In this document: piece by piece, positions 33,386-40,971 of the stretch | Layout: every line of letters begins with the position of its first letter | Numbering within the stretch: position 1 is the first letter of the stretch | Source of the DNA: Paucibacter sp. KBW04 | GTDB taxonomy: Bacteria > Pseudomonadota > Gammaproteobacteria > Burkholderiales > Burkholderiaceae_C | Direction: 5' to 3' | NCBI RefSeq assembly: GCF_003852425.1 | Contig: NZ_QAJN01000013.1 | Span: 50,077 to 114,076 of the forward strand | DNA: 64,000 bases | The notes under the pieces: generated by a model | What the model was told of the DNA's origin: nothing | The model's input: the letters and a program-made list of their open reading frames with translations, nothing else | Databases searched by the model: none | Program-made: the position numbers and the translations under genes

Positions 33386-33411
33386 AAATGGGGCCTGTAA
33401 ATGGGGCCTGT
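33386..33411. repeat. Perfect tandem 13-bp duplication
   Basis: AAATGGGGCCTGT occurs twice head to tail (33386-33398 and 33399-33411) in the 161-base spacer between the S41 peptidase start and the deacetylase-caspase stop, 75-100 bases upstream of the peptidase start codon. It may be a regulator site or a recent slippage duplication. Confidence 0.8.
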
Positions 33412-33472
33412 TTGTACACCCTCGCCAAGGCCTGTCCGGCCCATTGCGGCGGTAAATATCGCCAGCCGTCGA

Positions 33473-36214
33473 TCAATCGCCCGCCAGTTTTTGCTTGGCA
33501 TAGGCCGCACCGGGCCCATTGGGCAAGAGGGCGAGATAGGTGCTGTAGGCCTTTTTCGCGCCCTCGGCGTCGCCGCTCTTGGCGCGCGCGTCGCCCAGGT
33601 TCAGATAGGCGATGGCGCGCGAGCGGTCCATCTGGATGGCGTTCTCAAACCAGCGGGCCGCCTCCTTGAACTTGTCTTGCTTGTAGAAGACAAAGCCCAG
33701 ATTGTTGGCGGCCAGGGCGAAGTCGGGGCGCAGCTTCAAAGCCTCGGTGAACTCGCGCTCGGCCTCGGCGTAACGTTTTTCCTTGAAGTGCTGCAGGCCG
33801 CGGTCGTTGGCACGCTGGGCCAGCTGGCGCATGGAGCTGGGCATGGCGGCGGGCGTGACGAGCTTTTGATCCTGGCCCTGCAAGTCCTTCAAGACCACGG
33901 TGGTGCTGGCGGGCAGCTGGGCCGGTTTGTCCGCGCTGCCTGCCGCCGCGAGCGGCGCTGCGGCCACCGCGTCGAGCTTGCCGTTCAGGGCGATCGCATC
34001 GCTGGGCAGCTGCGAGGTCTGGGCGCTGATGAACTCGTCGTTGGGCGGCAGCTCGAACACAAAGTCCCCACCCTCGGAGCCCGGCAGGCTACCAAAGGCC
34101 GGCGTCTGCTGCGACACCGCCGAGACGGCCGGGCCCACGTAGGCGGCCAGCTCGGTGGCGGTGATGAGCCCGTCGCCATTCAGATCGGCCTTGCCGGCCA
34201 GGCCTTGCAACAGCGTCCAGGTGAAGACGGAATGGCCGTTCGGCCCGCCATCGGCCACCATCTGATCGGCGCCGCCCGCGGTCAACATCTGGCGGCCAAT
34301 GCGGCGGGCGTTGTCGCGCAGGAAATTGGCCGAGCCGCCGCCGCGCGTCAGGCCCAGGCCGCTGTAGCAGGCGTCCATGATGAAGAGCGCATGCTTGGCC
34401 GTCAGGCTCTCGGCGATGTTCTGCAGCTCGGTCATGGGAATCGCGTCGGTGGCAATTTTGCTGGGGTCGGAGTCCACCGGGATGATGTAGCCCAGGCTGC
34501 GGCCCGAGCTGAGTTGCAGGGTCGCGCCATGGCCGGCGAAGAAGACCAGCAGGCGGTCGTTCTTCTTCATGCCGCTATGCGCCAGCTTGTCGTGGAAGGC
34601 GCCCAGAATGCCCATGCGGGTGGCGTCGGCGTTGTCCAGGCTGATGACGCGCTCGGGCGCGAAGCCAAACTTCTGGATCAGGTTTTCGCGTATGGCCTGG
34701 GCGTCGCGCACGGCGTACTGCAGCTTGGGCCATTTGGCGTAGTCGTTGATGCCGATGACGATGGCCCAGGAATCGGCATAACCCGGCGTTGCCACGGCAG
34801 CTGCAGGCGGTGCCTCGCGCTTGACGCTCTTGAACTTGGCGCCGTCCCAGCCGGCGAATTGATAGCCCTGGGCGCTGAGCTTTTCCAGGATCAGGGGCAA
34901 GGCCTTGACGGTGCGCTCGTGGATGTCATGGAAGAGGATGATGCCGCGGCCTTCTTTCTCCACCGTCTTGAGCACGCGCTCGGCGATGGAGCTGGGCACC
35001 GGGTCGGCCCAGTCCATGGAGTCGATATTCCACATCACCGAGCGCAGCTTGGCCTGGCCCAGGATCTCCATGCCTTCCGCATTGCGGGCACCGTAGGGGA
35101 AGCGGAAGATGGGCGAGCGGCGCTTGTCCACCGCCTGCAAAAGGCTGTCGGTGCCGAGGATCTCCTGCTTGAGCGCATCGCCCGTGCGCTTGGACAGCTG
35201 GGCATGGGTCAGGCTGTGGTTGCCGATGGCGTGGCCCTCGTCCAGCAAGCCCTGGCTGATCTTGGCCATGCCGCCCAGCTGGGGCTTGCCCTGAGCATCA
35301 AGCTTGCCCAGATTGCTGCCCACCTGGAAGAACACGGCCGGCGCGCCGTACTGCTTGAGGATGGCGGTGATCTCCTCGGTATAGCTGCGGTGCGGGCCGT
35401 CGTCGAAGGTCAGCACGATGGTCTTGGGCGGCAGCTCCTTGCCAAAGACCTCGGCGCTATCGCCTTCATCTGGGGCGCTGGCCTTGGCCGTGGGTGGCAA
35501 GGGGTAAGGCGTGACGACGCCGTAGTCCTTCAGGATCTGCTCGCGGCTCAGGCTCTTCTTTAGCTGGGCCACATAGTCATCCCATTTCTCGCGCTTGAGT
35601 TGGATGGCGCGGCTGCCCTCGAAGCGGCCGAAGATCTGCTGGATCTCTTTGTCGTAATTGCGCTCGATCTCGGCCAGGGCGTCCAGGTCCTCGCTGATGC
35701 GCTTGTGCAGCTTGATGGCGGGCAGGGTGGAGTCCTGGGCGATATCGGTCTTCAGGCTGCGCAGCACTTCCACAAAGGCCAGGCGGTCGGCATCGAAGAG
35801 CTGGGCATCGCTCTCCATATAGTCCAGCAGGCCGGCAATCACGGCCAGGCGCTGGGCCTCGCCACTCTGGATCAAGCCGCGCAAGCGCTCTTCCAGCGCC
35901 AGCACCCGGGCCTGGTTCTCGTGGAACAAGGCCTGGCCCACCGGCTTGGCGCGCTCGGCCGCATCGCCGCCTGCCTTGGCCTCGTCGGCAAAGAGCACGA
36001 TGATTTTTCGCTGCGCCAACACCAGGGCTTTGGCCTGCTCCAGCAGGGGAGTCAAGACCTGACCCTCGGCGCCCGAGGCGCTGGCGGCGACTGGCTCGGT
36101 GGCCTGAGCGAGGCTCGCCTTGGGCTTCAGGAACAAATGCCAGGCACCCGCCCCCAGGCTGAGTGTGGCCACGGTGGCCAAGGCGGCAATCAGAGTCTTT
36201 TTCTTGGCGAGCAT
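33473..36214 (-). CDS. Polysaccharide deacetylase - caspase-like - TPR fusion protein
   Basis: One 913-residue chain (from ATG 36214; a TTG seven codons earlier is possible) joins domains that normally sit in separate proteins. Residues 8-28 form a signal anchor or signal peptide; 50-235 are helical. The NodB deacetylase domain (262-460) has all motifs: TFDD 269-272, NHSLTH 332-337, RFPYG 371-375, NIDSMDW 396-402 and LFHD with His429. A C14 caspase-like domain (480-722) has the catalytic dyad His562 (FFAGHGA) and Cys616 (FIMDACYSG), and an EF-hand-like loop at 677-688 with D677, N679, D681 and E688. TPRs fill 800-905. It lies between VirK and S41 peptidase genes on the same strand. Periplasmic action is likely. 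Confidence 0.9.
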   Translation of the reverse strand: MLAKKKTLIAALATVATLSLGAGAWHLFLKPKASLAQATEPVAASASGAEGQVLTPLLEQAKALVLAQRKIIVLFADEAKAGGDAAERAKPVGQALFHENQARVLALEERLRGLIQSGEAQRLAVIAGLLDYMESDAQLFDADRLAFVEVLRSLKTDIAQDSTLPAIKLHKRISEDLDALAEIERNYDKEIQQIFGRFEGSRAIQLKREKWDDYVAQLKKSLSREQILKDYGVVTPYPLPPTAKASAPDEGDSAEVFGKELPPKTIVLTFDDGPHRSYTEEITAILKQYGAPAVFFQVGSNLGKLDAQGKPQLGGMAKISQGLLDEGHAIGNHSLTHAQLSKRTGDALKQEILGTDSLLQAVDKRRSPIFRFPYGARNAEGMEILGQAKLRSVMWNIDSMDWADPVPSSIAERVLKTVEKEGRGIILFHDIHERTVKALPLILEKLSAQGYQFAGWDGAKFKSVKREAPPAAAVATPGYADSWAIVIGINDYAKWPKLQYAVRDAQAIRENLIQKFGFAPERVISLDNADATRMGILGAFHDKLAHSGMKKNDRLLVFFAGHGATLQLSSGRSLGYIIPVDSDPSKIATDAIPMTELQNIAESLTAKHALFIMDACYSGLGLTRGGGSANFLRDNARRIGRQMLTAGGADQMVADGGPNGHSVFTWTLLQGLAGKADLNGDGLITATELAAYVGPAVSAVSQQTPAFGSLPGSEGGDFVFELPPNDEFISAQTSQLPSDAIALNGKLDAVAAAPLAAAGSADKPAQLPASTTVVLKDLQGQDQKLVTPAAMPSSMRQLAQRANDRGLQHFKEKRYAEAEREFTEALKLRPDFALAANNLGFVFYKQDKFKEAARWFENAIQMDRSRAIAYLNLGDARAKSGDAEGAKKAYSTYLALLPNGPGAAYAKQKLAGD

Positions 36215-36280
36215 GCGAGCGCTAGGTTCATTCAAACCCCGCCATCATCGCCGCAAGTACGTTCTAAATTTTGGTGCCGA

Positions 36281-37165
36281 TCAAGAACTTGCCGGTGACT
36301 TGCGCGCCGCCGCCAGAGCTTCACCCATGCTCTTGAACATGGCCTCCTGCAGGGCCAGCTTTTTGCGGCCTTCGGAGCGCTTCTTGGAGGCCATGGCCTC
36401 GATGTCGATATAAGGTGCGGCCAGGCTGTCCAGCTGGTAATTGCCGTCGGGGCGTGCCTGCGCTTCCATCTCCGTCCACATCTGGTCGTAGTTGGAGGTG
36501 ATGTGCCAGCGCCGCCAGAGGTTGATGCTGATGCGATTCACATTGCTCACCAGCAGCAAGTGCGGGCAGCCCAGCAGATAGGCAAAGTGCCGCGCCGCCA
36601 ACACCAGCAAGCCGGCCGGGCGGGTGCTGAAGAGATCGCGCGTGGCCTCGCGCACCGCCTCGCGGGCGGCCTCGGTGGCCTTGCCTTGCAGGCGGCCCAG
36701 CATCAGGCAGGGCTCGCCGTCTTGGCGGAAGAAGACCAGGGACGCGGCAAAGATGTACTCGCCCTTGTAGACCAGGCGCAGGCACAGCTCGCCCTCGCGA
36801 TGCCCTTCGTGAATGGCGCTCAGCTCCAAGAGCATGGGCGCGCCGGACTTGCACTCCAGCTGGGCCAGCAAGACCGGCTCTTGCGAGGCCTGGCGCACCC
36901 AGTCGGCCAGGCCGAATTCGCTCAGGAAACGGTAGTGGTCGATCAACACATCGACCCGCTTGGCGCAGCTCAGGCGGGTGGAGAGGTAGGGCCGGTAGAT
37001 CTTGCTGTGGGCAAAGGGGAACTGGCCCAGCTTGTCGTGCAGGATTTCGTTCTGGCTGATGAACTGAGTCCAGCGCTGCGTCTGCTTGGGGTGCAGCAGG
37101 CTGCCGATCAGGATCTTGGCGCGGTCCTTGGGTTTCATGGCGACCCGTTCAGGTTTGGATTTCAT
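36281..37165 (-). CDS. VirK/YbjX (DUF535) family protein
   Basis: The 294-residue cytosolic protein matches the DUF535 family: HPKQTQRWTQFISQNEIL near the N-terminus, RPYLSTRLSCAKRVDVLIDHYRFL near 60, then LVFFRQDGEPCLMLGRLQGK near 145 and a C-terminal HLLLVSNVNRISINLWRRW. Members include Shigella VirK, needed for correct surface localisation of an outer-membrane virulence protein, and Salmonella YbjX, linked to polymyxin and envelope stress. It is upstream of and codirectional with the deacetylase-caspase gene (66-base gap), pointing to a shared envelope role (inference). Confidence 0.85.
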   Translation of the reverse strand: MKSKPERVAMKPKDRAKILIGSLLHPKQTQRWTQFISQNEILHDKLGQFPFAHSKIYRPYLSTRLSCAKRVDVLIDHYRFLSEFGLADWVRQASQEPVLLAQLECKSGAPMLLELSAIHEGHREGELCLRLVYKGEYIFAASLVFFRQDGEPCLMLGRLQGKATEAAREAVREATRDLFSTRPAGLLVLAARHFAYLLGCPHLLLVSNVNRISINLWRRWHITSNYDQMWTEMEAQARPDGNYQLDSLAAPYIDIEAMASKKRSEGRKKLALQEAMFKSMGEALAAARKSPASS

Positions 37166-37345
37166 GGGCAGAGGGTGTCGCGAGCGGAAAACTTGGAATC
37201 CAAGTGAATTGGGCGATAGGCAGCATGGCGGTGGGTGCCGGATTGTCCCCGAGTTTTCGGGCAGGCGGCGGCAGCCTCAGCGGTTGGGGCCGAGCCTGAG
37301 CCTGGCGCTCTCGTGCGCCCAGCGCCCGTCGGTCAATTCTCTTAA

Positions 37346-37360
37346 TGCGAATAATTCGCA
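37346..37360. promoter_or_regulatory. Fur-box-like palindrome upstream of the receptor gene
   Basis: TGCGAATAATTCGCA is the same perfect 15-base palindrome found at 27017, here 194 bases before the receptor start. The rest of the 388-base gene-free spacer (37166-37553) is C-rich and shows no other site I can support. The position fits iron-dependent repression of the receptor-PepSY-M16 operon. Confidence 0.7.
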
Positions 37361-37553
37361 ACAAGCGCATACTGCGGCCTCGTTTTCGCACGGCGCAAGC
37401 CTCCCAAGGTTCAGCGCCCTGCCCGGCTCTGCGCCCTCGCCCCGCCCAGCCGCCTGTTTCAGCCAGCCAACGCCAGCCCCGGCCCACCGCCTCCCGCCCT
37501 GCCGCTTTTTAGCGGCCCGCGCCCTGTCGTCATCTGTTGAAGCTCGCTCGCCC

Positions 37554-39677
37554 ATGATTCCCCTTTCCCTCGATTCAACTCGCCCTCCAATCGGCCTCGC
37601 CGCCCTGCTCTTGCTCGCCCCGGCCCTGGCCTGCGCTCACGAAGCCGCCCCCGCCCAGCAAGCCCTGCCGCGGGTTGAGATCGAAGGAAATAGCAGCGGT
37701 GGCGGCGGCAACGCCCGCATCAAAACCCTCAGCGCCACCGGCATGGCCTTGAGCCTGCTGGAAACACCGCAGTCCCTCAGCCTGCTGCCGCGCGAACGGC
37801 TGGAGGACTTCCGCCTGGTCAGCGTCAGCGAGGCCCTGGCCCAAGCGCCCGGCGTGCTGGTCAACAAATTCGAGACCGACCGGGTCAGCTACGCCGCCCG
37901 TGGCTTTGATCTGATCCACTTCCAGCTCGATGGCCTGGGCCTGCCGCTCAGCAATGGCGACACGGTCGAGGGTGATCTGGACACGGCGCTGTACGAGCGC
38001 ATCGAGGTCTTGCGCGGCGCCGGCGGCCTGCTGACGGGCACGGGCAACCCCTCGGCCACGCTGAACTTTGTGCGCAAGCGCCCGCTGGCCGAGACGCAGA
38101 CCGAACTGAGCCTGAGCCTGGGCTCCTGGCAAGACCGCCGCCTGGTGGCCGATGTGTCCAGCCCGCTCAACCCAAGCGGCAGCTTGCGTGGCCGTTTCGT
38201 CGCTGCGGCGCAAGACAAGCACAGCTATCTGGACCGCTACCAGCTCAGCCGCCGCTTGGGCTATGGCGTGCTCGAAGCCAAACTGAGCCCCAGCACCCTG
38301 CTCAACCTCGGCTTTAGCGAGCAGCGCCACCAGCCCAAGGCGCCGCTCTGGGGCTCGCTGCCGCTCAAGTACAGCGACGGCACGCCCACCCACTACCCGG
38401 TCTCGGCCAGCACGGCGACGGACTGGAGCTTCTGGAACACCCGCAATCGCAACGGCTTTGCCGAACTCACACAGGACCTGAGCGCGCTGCTGGGCCAGGG
38501 CTGGAACGCCCGCGCCGCCTACACCCAGACCCGCATCCAGGGCCGCAGCAAGCTCTTCTACGTCTACGGCGAGCCCGACCCCGTCACCGAGCTGGGCCTG
38601 CATGCCTACCCCTCCAACTACAGCAGCGACAAGCAGCAAGAAAGCTTGGATCTGCGCCTGAGCGGCCCCTGGACCTGGTTGGGCCGCCAACATGAGTTGG
38701 TGCTGGGCGCCAATGCAGGACGCGCCAGCACCCGCGATCTGTCCATGCACGGCAACAATGTGGGCGCAGCCCTGCCGCCTTTCGATCAGTGGCATGGCCA
38801 GTTCCCCGAGCCCCCCTTCACCGAGCTTGGCGGCGGCAGCGATCTGAAAGAGGACAGCCAAAGCCTCTACCTGGGCGCGCGCCTCAAGCCCCTGGATTCA
38901 CTCAGCCTGATCCTGGGCGCCAACTACGCCCGCCAGCAGGTGCAGGGCAGCAGCTACGGCGAAAAGCAGGACCGCCAGGCCGGCAAGACCAGCCCCTACC
39001 TGGGCGCCGTGCTGGCACTCTCGCCCCAGCTCTCGGCCTATGCCAGCCACGCCCAAGTGTTCAAGCCGCAAAGCCAGCTCAATGCCCAGCTGCAGCGCCT
39101 GGCGCCGGTGCAGGGCAGCAATAGCGAGCTGGGCCTGAAGAGCGAGTTGCTGAACCAGCGCCTGCTCGCCAGCCTGGCCCTGTTCCGCGCCACCCAGGCC
39201 AATCTGGCCACGCCGGATGGCCGCAACGAAGAACTCGGCATCGATCTCTTCCGCGGTGAAGACACCCGCTCGCAAGGCCTGGAGCTGGAGCTGGACGGCC
39301 GCCTCGCCACCGGCTGGCAGATCCAGGCCGGCTACACCCAGCTGGCCTTGAAGAACGCGCAAGGTCAGGCACAGCGCCTGTACATGCCGCGCCGCCTCTT
39401 GCGCCTGGGCAGCACGCTGCAGCCCAGCTGGCTGCCCGGGCTCAAGCTGGGCGCTCAGGTGGCCTGGCAGTCCGAGACCCGCAATGAGAGCGGCTATGTT
39501 CAACAGGCCTATGGCCTGCTGGACCTGATGGCGGCCTATCAGCTCAGCGAGCGCTGGCGCCTGGCGGTCAATCTGAATAACGCGACAGATCAGCGTCATA
39601 TCGCCAGCCTGCAGTTCGGCCAGGGCTATTACGCCGCGCCACGCAATGCCAGCCTGACACTCAGCTGGAGCCTTTGA
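37554..39677 (+). CDS. TonB-dependent siderophore-type receptor
   Basis: The 707-residue outer-membrane receptor starts at ATG 37554 with a signal peptide ending ALACA. The N-terminal plug has the TonB box region (LPRVEIEGN) and plug signatures LLETPQSLSLLPRERL and VSEALAQAPGVLVNKFETDRVSYAARGFDL, then a 22-strand barrel (ALYERIEVLRGAGGLLTGTGNPSATLNFVRKRP ... NLNNATDQRHIA) ending in the aromatic-rich LTLSWSL. There is no STN signalling domain, so control is probably by Fur through the upstream box. It is 4 bases from a PepSY gene and heads a three-gene operon. Confidence 0.93.
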   Translation: MIPLSLDSTRPPIGLAALLLLAPALACAHEAAPAQQALPRVEIEGNSSGGGGNARIKTLSATGMALSLLETPQSLSLLPRERLEDFRLVSVSEALAQAPGVLVNKFETDRVSYAARGFDLIHFQLDGLGLPLSNGDTVEGDLDTALYERIEVLRGAGGLLTGTGNPSATLNFVRKRPLAETQTELSLSLGSWQDRRLVADVSSPLNPSGSLRGRFVAAAQDKHSYLDRYQLSRRLGYGVLEAKLSPSTLLNLGFSEQRHQPKAPLWGSLPLKYSDGTPTHYPVSASTATDWSFWNTRNRNGFAELTQDLSALLGQGWNARAAYTQTRIQGRSKLFYVYGEPDPVTELGLHAYPSNYSSDKQQESLDLRLSGPWTWLGRQHELVLGANAGRASTRDLSMHGNNVGAALPPFDQWHGQFPEPPFTELGGGSDLKEDSQSLYLGARLKPLDSLSLILGANYARQQVQGSSYGEKQDRQAGKTSPYLGAVLALSPQLSAYASHAQVFKPQSQLNAQLQRLAPVQGSNSELGLKSELLNQRLLASLALFRATQANLATPDGRNEELGIDLFRGEDTRSQGLELELDGRLATGWQIQAGYTQLALKNAQGQAQRLYMPRRLLRLGSTLQPSWLPGLKLGAQVAWQSETRNESGYVQQAYGLLDLMAAYQLSERWRLAVNLNNATDQRHIASLQFGQGYYAAPRNASLTLSWSL

Positions 39678-39681
39678 GCAT

Positions 39682-40971
39682 ATGCGCGGCGTCTGGCTTG
39701 TTCTGCACCGTTGGCTGGGCCTGGGCACGGCCCTGTTCCTGTTCGTCGCCGGGCTCACCGGCGCGCTGATCTCCTGGGACCACGAGCTGGATGAATGGCT
39801 TAACCCGCATTTGTTCGAGGCCCCGAACAGCGGCCCGCCCCTGCCCGCGCTGAGCCTGGTGGAGCGCTTCGAGGCCACGCACCCCGAGGCGCGCGTGCGC
39901 TACTTCCCGCTGCGCCACGAGCCGGGCCATAGCTTTCAAATCATGGTGGAGCCCCGGCCCAACCCGGCCACCGGCCAGCTCTACCCGCTGAGCTACAACC
40001 AGGTGGCGCTGGCCCCCGCCAACGGCGCGGTGCTGGGCCAGCGCATGTGGGGCGAGATCTCGCTCTCGCGCGAGAACATCCTGCCCTTTCTCTACAAGCT
40101 GCACTACTCCCTGCACCTGCCCGAGGGCGGCGGCGTCGAGTGGGGCATTTGGTTGATGGGTGTTGTCGCCATTCTTTGGACGCTGGACAGCCTGATCGCC
40201 CTCTACCTCGCCTTTCCCAACTGGCGGCAATGGAGGCGCTCCTTTGCCCTGCGCTGGTCGGCCGGCGGCCACAAGCTGGTGTTTGATCTGCATCGCTCCG
40301 GCGGCGTCTGGCTGTTTGCCTTGCTGCTGATGCTGGCCATCACCTCGGTGGCCATGAATCTCAACAGCCAGCTGATGCGGCCGCTGGTGGGCTGGTTCTC
40401 GCCCTTGAGCGCCTCACCCTTCGACACGCGCAGCCCGGCGCCCGAGCAGCAGCCCATCGAGCCCTTGATCGGCCCGGCCCATGTGCTGGCGCGCGCCGCG
40501 CCCGAGGCCAAACGCCTGGGCTTGCAGGACCCGGCCGGCGCGGTGTTTTTGTCCAGCACTTACGGCATCTGGGGCGTGGGCTTTTTTGCGGGCGAGAACA
40601 CCCATGGCGACGGCGGCCTGGGCAACCCCTGGCTTTATTACGACTCTCGCAGCGGCGCTGCCCTGGGTCAGACCCTGCCGGGCCAGGGCTCGGCGGGCGA
40701 TATCTTTTTGCAAGCCATGTTCCCCCTGCACTCGGGCCGCATCCTGGGCCTGCCGGGTCGGGTGTTGATCTCGTCCCTGGGCCTGGCGGTGGCGGGCTTC
40801 AGCCTGACGGGTTTTCTGATCTGGCTGCGCAAGCGCCGGGCCAGGCTGGCGGCGCGCGCTGCTACCCTTGCGCGCCTGCACCCACAAGAATGCCCGGAAG
40901 CCAAGACCCATGCACCTGATCCCCGCGCTGCGCCTCACGCTCACCCTGAGCTTGCTCGCCCCCGCCCTTAG
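39682..40971 (+). CDS. PepSY-associated membrane protein
   Basis: The 429-residue inner-membrane protein has the PepSY_TM layout: helix 1 VLHRWLGLGTALFLFVAGLTGALISW with conserved His, a long periplasmic loop containing LLSLHYSLHLPEG-like sequence (KLHYSLHLPEGGGVEWGIWLM), a helix pair with VWLFALLLMLAITSVAMNLNS and a terminal helix ISSLGLAVAGFSLTGFLIWLRKR. Such proteins sit beside siderophore receptors and are thought to act in reducing or handling iron from the imported chelate. Its stop lies 62 bases inside the next gene. Confidence 0.88.
   Translation: MRGVWLVLHRWLGLGTALFLFVAGLTGALISWDHELDEWLNPHLFEAPNSGPPLPALSLVERFEATHPEARVRYFPLRHEPGHSFQIMVEPRPNPATGQLYPLSYNQVALAPANGAVLGQRMWGEISLSRENILPFLYKLHYSLHLPEGGGVEWGIWLMGVVAILWTLDSLIALYLAFPNWRQWRRSFALRWSAGGHKLVFDLHRSGGVWLFALLLMLAITSVAMNLNSQLMRPLVGWFSPLSASPFDTRSPAPEQQPIEPLIGPAHVLARAAPEAKRLGLQDPAGAVFLSSTYGIWGVGFFAGENTHGDGGLGNPWLYYDSRSGAALGQTLPGQGSAGDIFLQAMFPLHSGRILGLPGRVLISSLGLAVAGFSLTGFLIWLRKRRARLAARAATLARLHPQECPEAKTHAPDPRAAPHAHPELARPRP

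Noticed and set aside
33401..35563. A 720-residue plus-strand frame opposite the deacetylase-caspase gene
   Set aside because: It lacks domains and is Ala/Gly/His-rich, as expected of a shadow frame.
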